From Umezawaea endophytica (GTDB lineage: Bacteria; Actinomycetota; Actinomycetes; Mycobacteriales; Pseudonocardiaceae): DNA of 64,000 nucleotides. The stretch covers positions 265,319-329,318 of the forward strand of contig NZ_JANYMP010000009.1 of assembly GCF_025061645.1 (NCBI RefSeq), read 5' to 3'. This document shows, in pieces, positions 1 through 23,900 of this stretch; the first letter of the stretch is position 1, and each line of letters opens with the position of its first letter. Below the pieces are notes generated by a model that was given only the letters and a program-made list of their open reading frames with translations, was not told the DNA's origin and made no database searches. A program made the translations under genes and the position numbers.

Positions 1-11748
<11,748 letters not shown>

Positions 11749-11808
11749 CGCGAATTGTGTTCACGCCGAATAAGGGGACCTGTTTTCCCTTGTAGAAGGG
11801 GTGAATGC

Positions 11809-11837
11809 GTAGGGGTCGCCTAGGGGGCCGTCAGGGG
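11809..11837 (+). promoter_or_regulatory. Three AGGGG heptamer direct repeats at 11-base period (candidate operator)
   Basis: GTAGGGG (11809-11815), CTAGGGG (11820-11826) and TCAGGGG (11831-11837) are each separated by four bases, giving an exact 11-base period on one face of the helix. SARP-family activators of actinomycete biosynthetic clusters are known to bind heptamer direct repeats with this spacing. The same three heptamers occur upstream of gene D. The regulator itself is not in the window, and G-quadruplex formation is an alternative explanation. Confidence 0.4.
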
Positions 11838-11856
11838 TGTCATCCCTGACGGCCCC
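11824..11856 (+). terminator. 13-bp perfect hairpin between genes A and B
   Basis: Arms 11824-11836 and 11844-11856 are perfectly complementary, with the seven-base loop GTGTCAT. Only a short broken T-run (TTAGTTTT) follows, so it is a GC-rich actinomycete-style terminator or attenuator rather than a classical one. It sits about 75 bases after the gene A stop and about 75 bases before the gene B start. Confidence 0.6.
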
Positions 11857-11913
11857 TCGTTAGTTTTCGAATCAGTGGTCTGTCGGAAGTGCCGGAGACG
11901 TGCTGGTTTCTGT

Positions 11914-11920
11914 GAAGAGG
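11914..11920 (+). promoter_or_regulatory. Ribosome binding site of gene B (GAAGAGG)
   Basis: GAAGAGG lies nine bases before the ATG at 11930. The identical heptamer at the identical distance precedes gene D, which supports both start assignments. Confidence 0.75.
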
Positions 11921-11929
11921 TGGCGTTGA

Positions 11930-14900
11930 ATGTCCAACGAGCAGAAGCTTCGTGATTACCTCAAGCGGGTGACCGCGGACCTGCACAACACGCGCCACCG
12001 TTTGCAGGAGGTGGAGGAGAAAGGGCAGGAACCCATCGCCATTGTCGCGATGGACTGCCGTTTCGCGGGTGGGATCTCCTCGCCGGAACAGCTCTGGGAC
12101 TTCATCGTCGAAGGCCGCGACGCGATCGTGCCGTTCCCCACCGATCGCGGGTGGGACCTGGAGAACCTGTACCACCCGGACCCCGAGAACGAGGGCACCT
12201 CCTACATCACCGAGGGCGGCTTCGTCGACGGCGCCGCCGACTTCGACCCCGGCTTCTTCGGCATCTCGCCGCGCGAGGCGATCACGATGGACCCGCAGCA
12301 GAGGCTGCTGCTGGAGACCGCGTGGCGCACGTTCGAACGCGCGGGCATCGACCCCCAGTCCCTGCGCGGCAGCCGCACCGGTGTGTTCACCTCCACCAAC
12401 GGCCAGGACTACTTCTCCGTCGTCACCGAGGGTGACTTCGCCGGTCTCGAAGGCCACATCGGCACCGGCACCGCCGCCAGCATGGTGTCCGGCCGCCTCT
12501 CCTACACGTTCGGGCTCGAAGGTCCCGCCGTCACCGTCGACACCGCCTGCTCCGGGTCGCTGGTGACGCTGCACCTCGCCGTCCAGGCGCTGCGCAACGG
12601 CGAGTGCGACCTCGCGCTCGCGGGCGGCGCGACGATCATGTGCACGCCCGGCGCGTTCATCGACTTCAGCCGCGCCCGCGGCCTGTCCGCCGACTCCCGC
12701 TGCAAGTCCTTCGCCGCGGGCGCCGACGGCACGGTGTGGGGTGACGGCGTCGGCCTCGTGCTGGTGGAGCGGCTGTCCGACGCCCGCCGCAACGGCCACC
12801 AGGTCCTCGCCGTCGTGCGCGGCTCGGCCGTCAACCAGGACGGCGCGTCCAACGGCCTCACCGCCCCCAACGGCCCGTCGCAGCAGCGCGTGATCCGCAA
12901 GGCGCTGTCGAACGCCGGTCTGTCCCCGGTGGACGTCGACGTGATCGAGGCCCACGGCACCGGCACGAAGCTCGGCGACCCCATCGAGGCGCAGGCGCTC
13001 ATCGCGGCCTACGGGCCGGAGCGCGAGCGTCCCCTGCTGCTGGGGTCCGTCAAGTCCAACATCGGCCACACGCAGGCCGCCGCCGGTGTCGCCGCGGTGA
13101 TCAAGACCGTCCTGTCGCTCCAGCACGGCGTCATCCCCAAGACGCTGCACGTCGACGAGCCGTCGCCGCAGATCGACTGGAGTTCCGGCGCGGCCGAGCT
13201 GGTCACCGAAACCCGCCCGTGGCCCGAGACCGGCCACGCCCGTCGGGTCGGTGTGTCGTCTTTCGGTTACAGCGGGACCAACGCCCACGCGATCCTGGAA
13301 CAGGCGCCAGAACTCGACGTCGAAACGGCCGAGCGCCACGAACTGCCGGTCGTTCCGGTGGTGCTGTCCGGCAAGACGGCCGAGGCGTTGCGGGAACAGG
13401 CCGCGAACCTGGTCCCGTTGGTGGAGCAGGGAACTGACCTCGCCGACCTCGCGTTCTCCGCCGCCACCACGCGGGCGAACCTGGAGCACCGCGCGGTGCT
13501 GGTCGCCGACGGCCGCGACGACCTGCTCGCCGGTCTCGTCGCACTGGCCGACGGCTCGACCGCGCCCGGCCTGGTCCGCGACGAGGCCGTCATCGGCCGC
13601 ACCGCCGTGCTGTTCACCGGCCAGGGTTCGCAGCGGATCGCGATGGGGCAGGCGCTGCACGCCGCGTTCCCGGTGTACGCCGAGGCGTTCGACGCCGTGT
13701 GCGCGCACCTCGACCCTCGCCTCGAAGAGGCGATCACCGACGAGGATCTCCTCAACCAGACCGAGTTCACCCAGCCCGCCCTGTTCGCCATCGAGGTCGC
13801 GCTGTACCGCCTGGTCGAGTCCTGGGGCGTTCGCCCGGACTTCTTGGCGGGCCACTCCATCGGCGAGTTGGCCGCCGCGCACGTCGCCGGGGTGCTGTCC
13901 CTGGCCGACGCCGCCGCGCTGGTCACGGCGCGCGGCAAGCTGATGCAGGCATTGCCGACCGGCGGCGCGATGATCGCCTTGCAGGCCACCGAGGACGAGG
14001 TCCGGCCCCACCTGACCGACCGCGTGTCCATCGCCGCGATCAACGGGCCCCGCTCGATCGTCATCGCGGGCGACGAGGACGCGGCCACCGCCGTGGTGGC
14101 CCAGTTCCCCGACCGCAAGTCCAAGCGTCTCACCGTGTCCCACGCGTTCCACTCCCCCCGCATGGACGGCATGCTCGCCGAGTTCCGCACGGTGGCGGAG
14201 GGTCTGTCGTTCCGCGCCCCGATGATCTCCATCGTCTCCACGCTGACCGGCAAGCTCGTCACCGCCGAGGAGATCACCTCGCCGGACTACTGGGTCAAGC
14301 ACGTCCGCGAGGCCGTCCGCTTCGCCGACGCGGTGAAGACCCTGGAAACCGCTGGTGTGGCGACGTTCCTGGAACTGGGCCCCGACGGCGTGCTGACCGC
14401 GATGGCCGCCGAGACCACGACCGCCGCCCTCGTCCCGGCGCTGCGCAAGGACCGCTCCGAGGTGCGGAGCGTCGTCTCCGCGCTGGGCGCGGTGCACAGC
14501 CGTGGCGTGCGGGTCGACTGGTCGGCCTACTTCGCGGGCACCGGCGCGGTCCGCGTCGAGCTGCCCACCTACGCGTTCCAGCGCGAGCGCTACTGGCTCG
14601 ACGGCACGAAGTCCAAGCAGGACGTGCGATCCGCCGGTCTCGGCGTCACCGACCACCCGCTGCTCGGCGCGGTCCTGCTGTCGCCCAACGGCGAAGCCCT
14701 GTTCACCGCCCGCCTGTCCCGTTCGGCCAACGCCTGGCTGGCCGACCACGTGGTCGCGGGCAACGTCGTCGTGCCCGGCACCGCGCTCGTCGACCTCGCC
14801 ATCCGCGCGGGCGACCAGCTCGGCTGCGGCCACCTCGACGAGCTGCTGCTCCAGGCACCGCTGGTGCTGCCGGAGCGCGGCGGCGTCATGGTGTGCGTGT

Positions 14901-17900
14901 CGGTGGCCGAGCCCGACGGCTCCGGCCGCCGCCCGGTCACCCTGTACTCCCGCCCCGAAGGCGACGAGGAGACGGCGTGGACCACCCACGCCATCGGCGT
15001 CCTCGCGGACGAGACCGTGGCCGCCGGGTTCGACCTCGCCGCGTGGCCGCCCCCCGGCGCGGAGGCGATCGAGCTGGGCACCGTCTACGACGACCTGGCG
15101 GGAGCCGGTCTCGCGTACGGCCCGGTGTTCCAGGGCCTCAAGGCCGCGTGGCGCGACGGCGACGACGTGTACGCCGAGGTGTCGCTGCCCGACTCGGAAC
15201 ACCGCCAGGCGGCCAAGTTCGGCGTGCACCCCGCGCTGCTCGACTCCGTCCTGCACGCCCTCGCGCTCAGCTCGGGCAAGGGCGAGGGCGGCTCGCTGCC
15301 GTTCTCGTGGAACGGCGTCAGCCTGCACGCGGCCGGTGCCACGGTGCTGCGCGCCAAGATCTCCCCGACCGGCCACGGCGACGCCGTCGAGGTGGTCGTC
15401 GCCGACGGCGGCGGCTCGCCGGTCGCGCGGATTGACTCCCTGGTGCTGCGGCCCATCGGTGGCGACCTGCTCAAGGCCGCGACCGGGCACCCCGACTCGC
15501 TGTTCCGCATCGACTGGACCCCGCTGTCCCTGGAGGACAAGGAACCCGACGCCGGCACGGTCACGCTGGTCGTCCCGGACGGCGACGTCCGCGAGGTCAC
15601 CGCGTCCGTGCTCGCGGACGTGCAGGCGTTCCTCGCCGAGGAGTCCGACGCCGTGCTGGTCGTGGTGACCAGCGGGGCCGTCACGGCGCTGCCCGGCGAG
15701 AACACGACGAACCTCGCGCACGCCGCCGTGTCCGGCCTGATCCGCACCGCGCAGTCCGAGCACCTGGACCGGATCGTGCTGGTCGACGCCCCGGACGGCC
15801 TGCTGGGCACCGAGGTCGCCAGCGGCGAGAGCGAACTCGCCGTCCGCGGCGGCAAGGCCTACGCGCCCCGCCTGGTCCGCGCGTTCGCCGGGACCGTCCC
15901 GCGCTTCGACGCCGAAGGCCCGTGGCGGCTGGACTTCTCCGCGAAGGGCACGGTCGACAACCTGATCACCGTCCCGTGGCCGGAGGCCGAGCGCGACCTG
16001 GAACCCGACCAGGTCCGGATCGGCGTCCGCGCGGCGGGCGTGAACTTCCGCGACGTGATGAACACCCTCGGCATGTACCCCGGCGACGCGGGCCTGATGG
16101 GCCTGGAAGCCGCGGGTGTCGTGCTCGCCGTCGGGTCCGATGTGGACCGGCTGGCCGTCGGTGACCGGGTCATGGGCATGATGGACGCCTCGTTCGGCCC
16201 CGTCGCGCTGGCGGACCACCGCATGGTGTGCCCGATGCCCGACGGCTGGTCGTTCGCCGAAGCCGCCGCCGTGCCGCTGGTGTTCCTGACCGCCCTGTAC
16301 GGCCTCAACGACCTGGGCGGCCTCAAGCCCGGCGAGTCGGTGCTGGTCCACGCCGCCGCCGGTGGTGTCGGCATGGCCGCCACGCAGGTGGCCCGCCAGT
16401 TGGGCGCCGACGTCTACGGCACCGCCTCCACGGGCAAGTGGCACGTGCTGCGCGCGGCCGACCTGCCCGAAGACCACATCGCCTCCTCCCGCACCACCGA
16501 GTTCGAGCAGCAGTTCGTCACCGCCACCGGCGGTCGGGGTGTCGACGTCGTCCTGGACGCCCTCGCGGGCGAGTTCGTCGACGCCTCGCTGCGCCTGGCC
16601 GGGCTCGGCGACGGCGGCCGGTTCGTGGAGATGGGCAAGACCGACATCCGCGACGCCGACGAGGTCGCGGCCCAGTACCCCGGCGTGACCTACCAGGCGT
16701 TCGACCTCATCGAGGCCGGGCCCGAGCGCATCCGCGAGATGCTCTACCAGCTCTACGACTGGTTCTCCGCGGGCGACCTGCACCCGCTGCCGGTCACCAC
16801 GTGGGACCTGCACCGCGCGCCCGAGGCGTTCCGCTACCTCGGGCAGGCCAAGCACATCGGCAAGGTCGTCCTCACGATCCCGGCGAAGCTCGACGGCACC
16901 GTGCTGATCACCGGCGGCACCGGCGGACTCGGCGCGGAACTGGCCAGGCACCTCGTCGGCCAGGGTGTGCAGCACCTCGTGCTGACCTCACGTCGTGGCC
17001 TGGACGCGCCCGGCGCGGCCGAGCTGGTCGCGGAACTCGACGCCCAGGTCGACGTGGTCGCCTGCGACGTGTCGGACCGCGCGGCCGTGGAAGCGCTGCT
17101 GGCGGGCATCCCGACCCTGTCAGGTGTCGTGCACACGGCCGGTGTGCTCGACGACGGCATCCTGGAATCCCTGACGCCCGAACGGTTCGACGCGGTCTTC
17201 GCGCCGAAGGTCGACGCCGCGTGGCACCTGCACGAGCTGACCCTCGACCGCGACCTGGCCGTGTTCGCCCTGTTCTCGTCGTCGGCCGGTCTGCTGGGCT
17301 CGCCCGGCCAGGCCAACTACGCCGCCGCGAACACCTACCTCAACGGCCTCGCCACCCACCGCCGTTCGCTCGGCCTGCCCGCCGTCGCGATGGACTGGGG
17401 CCTTTGGGACCAGAGCGCGGGCATGGGCGCGGGCCTGTCGAAGGTCGACCTCGCCCGCATGGCCCGCGCGGGCATCCCGGCGCTGTCGGTGCCCGAGGGC
17501 CTCTCGCTGTTCGACGCCGCGCTCGCGCTGGACGCGGCCGTGGCCGTCCCGATCAAGCTCGACCTCGCCGCGCTGCGCACGAGCAAGACCGAGCTGCACC
17601 CGTTGCTGCGCGGCCTGGTCCGCCAGCCGGTCCGCCGGGCCACCGCGGGCAGCGGCGCGGAATCCTCGCAGTGGAGCCAGAAGCTCGCGGCGCTGAGCCC
17701 CGCCGAGCAGGACGAACTGCTGCTGGACATGGTCCGCGGCCAGGTCGCCATCGTCCTCGGGTTCTCCTCAGCCCACCAGGTCCAGGCCGGTCGCGGTCTG
17801 GTCGACATGGGCCTGGACTCCCTGTCCGCCGTGGAACTCCGCAACACCCTCAGCTCCGCCACCGGACTCCGGCTGCCCGCCACCGTCGTCTTCGACTACC

Positions 17901-17995
17901 CGACACCCCAGGCGCTCGCCGGTCACCTCCGCGAAGAACTGGTCGACACCGGCGACGCCGGGGCCAAGAAGGCCGTCGCGTCCACGGTCGGCTCC
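11930..17995 (+). other. PKS module M4: docking-KS-AT-DH-ER-KR-ACP (fully reducing)
   Basis: KS (12029 to about 13310) has Cys at 12548 in a CSGSL variant. AT (13604 to about 14420) has Ser 13856 and HAFH 14141-14152. DH (14654 to about 15460) has His 14747 in HxxxGxxxxP and Asp 15242. ER (about 15920-16880) contains VNFRDVMN and the NADPH loop [10 protein letters not shown] at 16352. KR (about 16895-17630) is B-type with LDD at 17147-17155 and Tyr 17318. ACP Ser is at 17819 in GLDSL. All catalytic residues I could check are present, so a saturated methylene is expected. With a malonyl extender, the stereochemistry of enoyl reduction leaves no branch centre. Confidence 0.93.
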
Positions 17996-20900
17996 GACGA
18001 GCCGATCGCCATCGTCTCGATGGCGTGCCGCCTGCCCGGCGGCGTCCGGTCGCCGGAGGACCTGTGGGACCTCGTGACCTCGGGCCGCGACGCGATCACG
18101 CCGTTCCCCACCGACCGCGGCTGGGCCACCAAGCTCGGGTTCGATGTGTCCGGCGGCGGTTTCGTCGAGACCGCGACCTCGTTCGACCGCGACTTCTTCA
18201 GCATCAACCCCCGCGAAGCCCTGGCGATGGACCCGCAGCAGCGGATGCTCCTCGAAACCACGTGGGAGACGTTCGAGCGGGCGGGCCTCGACCCGACCTC
18301 CGTGCGGGGCAAGCAGATCGGCGTGTACATCGGCGGCAGCGCCACCGACTACGGCGACGGCATGGACATCCCGGAGGAGCTGGCGGGCCTCGTGCTCACC
18401 GGCATCACCCCGAGCGTCATGTCCGGCCGCATCGCCTACACGTTCGGCCTCGAAGGCCCGACGTTCACCGTCGACACCGCGTGCTCGTCCTCGATCGTCG
18501 CCCTGCACCTCGCCGCGCAGGCCCTGCGCAACGGGGAGTGCGACAGCGCGCTCGTCGGCGGCGTCATGGTCCTCGCGACGCCGTCCGTCTTCGCGGAGTT
18601 CGCCACGCAGAGCGGTCTCTCGCCCGACGGCCGCTGCAAGGCGTTCTCCTCCGGCGCCGACGGCACCGGCTGGTCGGAAGGCGTCGGCATGCTCCTGGTG
18701 GAGCGCCTGTCCGACGCCCGCAAGAACGGCCACGAGGTGCTGGCCGTGGTCAAGGGCAGCGCGATCAACCAGGACGGCGCGTCCAGCACCCTCACCGCCC
18801 CGAACGGCCCGTCGCAGCAGCGGGTCATCCGCCAGGCGCTGGCCAACTCGGGCCTGTCCGCCGCCGACGTCGACGTGGTCGAGGCGCACGGCACCGGAAC
18901 GCGACTCGGTGACCCGATCGAGGCGCAGGCGATCCTGTCCACCTACGGCCAGGACCGTGACCGCCCGGTGCTGCTGGGCTCGCTGAAGTCCAACCTGGGC
19001 CACACGCAGGCCGCCGCCGGTCTCGCGGGCATCATCAAGATGGTCGAGGCGCTGCGCCACGGCGTCGCCCCGAAGACCCTGCACGTCGAGGAGCCGTCGC
19101 CGCACATCGACTGGGCCGCCGGGTCCGTCGAGCTGCTGGCCGAGAACACCCCGTGGCCCGCGACCGGTCGTCCGCGTCGGGCCGCCGTGTCGGCGTTCGG
19201 CATCGCGGGCACGAACACCCACCTGATCCTCGAGGAAGCGCCAGCCGCCCGGCCGAAGAAGGTCGAGCGCACGGCCGTTCCGCTGGTTCCCGTGGTGGTG
19301 TCGGGCAAGACGGCCGAGGCGCTGCGCGAGCAGGCCGCGAACCTGGCCGCCTACCTGCACGACGAGAACACCGAGCTGGCCGACGTCGGTTACTCGTCCA
19401 TCGCCACGCGGACGACGTTCGACCACCGCGCGGTCGTCGTGGCGGAGGACTGGAACGAGCTGATCGACGGCCTGGACGCGCTGGTGCTCGGCCGGGCGCC
19501 GACCGGTGCCGTGGTGGACGGCGCGGTCGCCGTCCTGTTCACCGGCCAGGGCTCGCAGCGGCTCGGCATGGGCCGCGAGCTGTACGAGACGTTCCCCCGG
19601 TACGCCAAGGCCTTCGACGAGGTGTGCGCGCAGTTCGACGTGCCGGTCCGCGAGGTCGTGTTCGGCACGGACGCCGACGCGCTCGACCAGACCGGGCTCA
19701 CGCAGCCCGCGCTGTTCGCCGTCGAGGTCGCGCTGTACCGGCTCGTCGAGTCGTGGGGCGTCAAGCCCGACTACCTGGCGGGCCACTCCATCGGCGAGTT
19801 CGCCGCCGCCCACGTGTCCGGGGTCCTGTCGTTGGCCGACGCCTGCGCGCTCGTCGGCGCTCGCGGCCGGTTGATGCAGGCCCTGCCTACCGGCGGATCG
19901 ATGGTCGCCGTCCAGGCCACCGAATCCGAGGTCAGGGCCAGGCTCGTCGGCCGCGTGTCGATCGCCGCGATCAACGGCCCGACGTCCGTCGTCGTGGCCG
20001 GTGACGACGACGCGGTCAACGCCGTCGTGGCCGCTTTCGCCGACCGCCGCACCAAGAAGCTCAGCGTCTCGCACGCGTTCCACTCGCCGCGCATGGACGC
20101 CATGCTCAACGACTTCCGCGCGGTGGCCGACCGGCTCACGTTCCACGAGCCGCGCATCCCCATCGTGTCCACGCTCACCGGGCAGCTCGCCGACCCGGAG
20201 GACCTGGCGTCGCCCGACTACTGGGTCCGCCACGTGCGCAACGCCGTCCGGTTCGCCGACGCCGTCCGCACGCTGGAGGCGGGCGGTGTCCGCACGTTCC
20301 TGGAGCTGGGCCCGGACGGCGTGCTCACCGCGCTGGGCCAGGACTCCGTCACCGAGGCCGTCCTGGTCGCGGGCCAGCGCCGCGACCGGCCGGAGGCCAA
20401 GGCGCTGCTGCGCGCGGTCGGCCACCTGCACTCCCGAGGTGTCCGCGTCGACTGGTCCGCGTTCTACGAGGGCAGCGGCGCGCAGCGCGTCGACCTGCCC
20501 ACCTACGCCTTCCAGCGCGAACACCTGTGGTTCGAGCCCGCCAAGGAGGCCGGGTACGCGCCGGACTCCGTCGAGGCCAAGTTCTGGGACGCCGTCGAGC
20601 ACGAGGACCTCGCACCGCTGGGCGCCGCACTGTCCGAAGAGGACTCGCGGGCGTTCGACGCCGTGCTGCCGGTGCTGTCCCGCTGGCGCCGGGACGCCCG
20701 CAGCGAATCCACCGTCGACGGCTGGCGCTACCGGGTCGAGTGGCGGCCGACCGACGTCGGCACCGCCGTGGCCCGCGGCCGCTGGCTGGCCGTCGGAACC
20801 GACGACTCCCTGACCGCGCTGACCGACCGCGGGGTCGAGGTCGTCACCGTCGCGGACCCGGCCGACGCCGCCGGTCTCGGCCGGTTCGACGGCGTGCTCG

Positions 20901-23900
20901 CGTTCCCGGCCGACGTCACCGAGGCGCTGCTGAGCACGCAGGCGCTCGCCGACGTCGACGCGCCGCTGTGGCTGGTGACGCGCGGAGCCGTGATGACCGG
21001 CCGCGCCGACCGCCCCAGCACCCCCGAAGCCGCGCAGGTGTGGGGATTCGGCCGGGTCGTCGCCCTGGAGCACCCCGAGCGCTGGGGTGGCCTGGTCGAC
21101 CTGCCCACCGACCTGGACAAGCGCGCGGCGGACCGGTTCGCCGCCGTGCTGGCCGGGTCCGAGGACCAGGTCGCCGTCCGCTCGTCCGGCGTCTTCGGCC
21201 GCAGGCTCGTGCCCGCCCCCGCCGCCGGTGGCACGGCGTGGACGCCGCGCGGCACCGTCCTGGTCACGGGCGGCACCGGCGCTCTCGGCGGTCACGTCGC
21301 CCGCTGGCTCGCCGGCGCGGGTGCGGAGCACGTGGTGCTCACCTCCCGCCGTGGAGCCGGAGCACCGGGTGCCGCCGAGCTGACCGCCGAACTCGAAGCG
21401 CTGGGCGCTCGCGTCACGATCGCCGCGTGCGACGCCGCCGATCGCGACGCCGTCGCCGCGCTCGTCGCCGAACACCCGCCCACGGCCGTCTTCCACGCCG
21501 CGGGCACCGACCACACCGAAGCCGTGGAAGGACATCAGCTCGACACGTTCGCGCAGGTGCTGGCGGGCAAGGTTTCCGGAGCCCAGCACCTGGACGAGCT
21601 GGTCGGCGAGGTCGACGCTTTCGTGCTGTTCTCCTCCATCGCGGGCATCTGGGGCAGCGGCGGCCAGTCCGCCTACGCCGCCGCCAACGCCCACCTGGAC
21701 GCGCTCGCCGAGTCCCGCCGGGCCCGCGGGCTGACCGCGCTGGCGGTCTCCTGGGGCCCGTGGGCCGACGCGGGCATGGCCGTCGAGGGCGACGCCGCCG
21801 AGCAACTGCGCCGCCGCGGCGTGGTGGGCATGGCGACCGCGCCCGCGATCACCGCGCTGCGCCAGGCGATCCGCGCCGACGACACGACGATCACCGTCGC
21901 CGACGTCGACTGGACCCGGTTCGCGCCGGTCTTCACCGCCGCCCGCCCGAGCCCGCTGCTCGCCGAACTCCCCGAGGTCGCGGAGAAGCCCGTCCAGCCG
22001 ACCGAGGAGTCGTCGCTGGCCCGCCGGATCGCGGCGCTGCCGGAGGCCGAGCAGTCCCACGCGCTGGTGGAACTGGTGTGCGCGCAGGTTGCCTCCGCGC
22101 TCGGCCACGCCTCCGCCGACGCCGTCCGCCCGGACCGGGCGTTCAAGGAACTCGGCTTCGACTCGCTGACCGCCGTGGAGCTGCGAAACAGCCTCGTCTC
22201 CGCGACCGGCCTCAGCCTGCCCGCGACGCTGGTGTTCGACTACCCGAACCCGGCCGCGCTCGCCGCGCACCTGCGGACCGAGCTGGTGGGTTCGCGTTCC
22301 GCCAAATCGACCACGACAGCGCTGACCCCGGTCACCGCCGCCGTGACCGACGACCCGATCGCGATCGTGGCCATGTCGTGCCGCTTCGCCGGGGGCGTCT
22401 CGTCGCCGGAAGACCTGTGGAGCCTGCTCGTGGAGGGCCGGGACGCGGTGACCGGGTTCCCGACCGACCGCGGCTGGGACCTCGACCTGTACGACCCGGA
22501 CCCGGACGCGGCGGGCAAGTCCTACGCCCGTGAAGGCGCGTTCCTGCACGAGGCGGGGGAGTTCGACGCGGCGTTCTTCGGGATCTCGCCGCGCGAGGCC
22601 CTGGCGATGGACCCGCAGCAGCGCCTGTTGCTGGAGACCTCGTGGGAGGCGTTCGAGCGGGCCGGGATCGACCCGACGTCCGTGCGCGGCCAGCAGGTGG
22701 GTGTCTTCGCCGGCACCAACGGCCAGGACTACGGCACCACGCTCACCTCGTTGCCCAGCGAGCTGGAGGGATTCTTCGGCACCGGCAACGCGGCCAGCGT
22801 GTTCTCCGGCCGCATCTCCTACACGTTCGGCCTGGAAGGCCCGGCCGTCACGGTCGACACGGCCTGCTCGTCCTCGCTGGTGGCCCTGCACCTCGCGGTC
22901 CAGGCGCTGCGCAACGGCGAGTGCGACCTGGCGCTCGCCGGTGGCGTGACGATCATGTCCTCGCCGGGCGCGTTCATCGACTTCTCCCGCAACCGCGGCC
23001 TGGCCGTGGACGGGCGCTGCAAGGCGTTCGCCGACGGCGCCGACGGCACCGCGTGGGGCGAGGGCATCGGCATGCTGCTCGTGGAGCGGCTGTCCGACGC
23101 GCAGCGCAACGGCCACCAGGTCCTCGCCGTCGTGCGGGGCACGGCGGTGAACCAGGACGGCGCCTCGAACGGCCTGACCGCCCCGAACGGTCCTTCGCAG
23201 CAGCGGGTCATCCGCCGAGCACTGGACCGCGCGGGCCTGGCACCGTCCGAAGTGGACGTCGTCGAGGCGCACGGCACGGGTACCGCCCTTGGCGACCCGA
23301 TCGAGGCGCAGGCGCTGCTCGCGACCTACGGCCAGGACCGGGAAACGCCTCTGCTGCTGGGTTCGGTGAAGTCCAACATCGGCCACACGCAGGCCGCCGC
23401 CGGTGTCGCCGCGATCATCAAGTCGGTGCTGGCGATGCGGCACGGGATCGTGCCGAGGACGCTGCACGTGGACGAGCCGTCGGCCCAGGTCGACTGGACC
23501 TCCGGCGCGGTTGAACTGGCTACCGAGACCGTGCAGTGGCCCTCCACGGGTCGCGTTCGCCGGGTCGGGGTGTCGTCGTTCGGCATGAGCGGTACCAACG
23601 CTCACGCCATCTTGGAGCAGGCGCCCGAAGCCGCGAACAGCGGCTTCGGAAGTTCTGATCCTTCCCAGCTCGTCGCTGCGGTGCTTGAACGTCACGCGCT
23701 GCCGGTCGTGCCGGTGCTGCTGTCGGCCAAGACTCCCGCCGCCCTGCGCGACCAGGCCGCTCGACTCCGGTCGATCGACGCCGACCTGACCGACATCGGC
23801 CTCACGCTGGCCACCGGCCGCGCCGGGCTGGAGCACCGCGCGGTCATCATCGCCAACGGCCCGGACGAGCTGGAGCGCGGCCTCACCGCCGTCGCCGGTG

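Larger units (their letters stand above)
11749..11929 (+). other. Intergenic region A-B with hairpin and AGGGG repeats
   Basis: This 181-base gap is far longer than the coupled junctions B-C (25) and D-E (43). It holds three heptamer repeats at 11-base spacing (11809-11837), a perfect 13-bp hairpin (11824-11856) partly overlapping them, a short T-rich stretch after the hairpin, and the gene B ribosome site. This suggests gene A transcription is attenuated or ends here and that gene B has its own promoter. I could not pick convincing -35/-10 boxes. Confidence 0.6.
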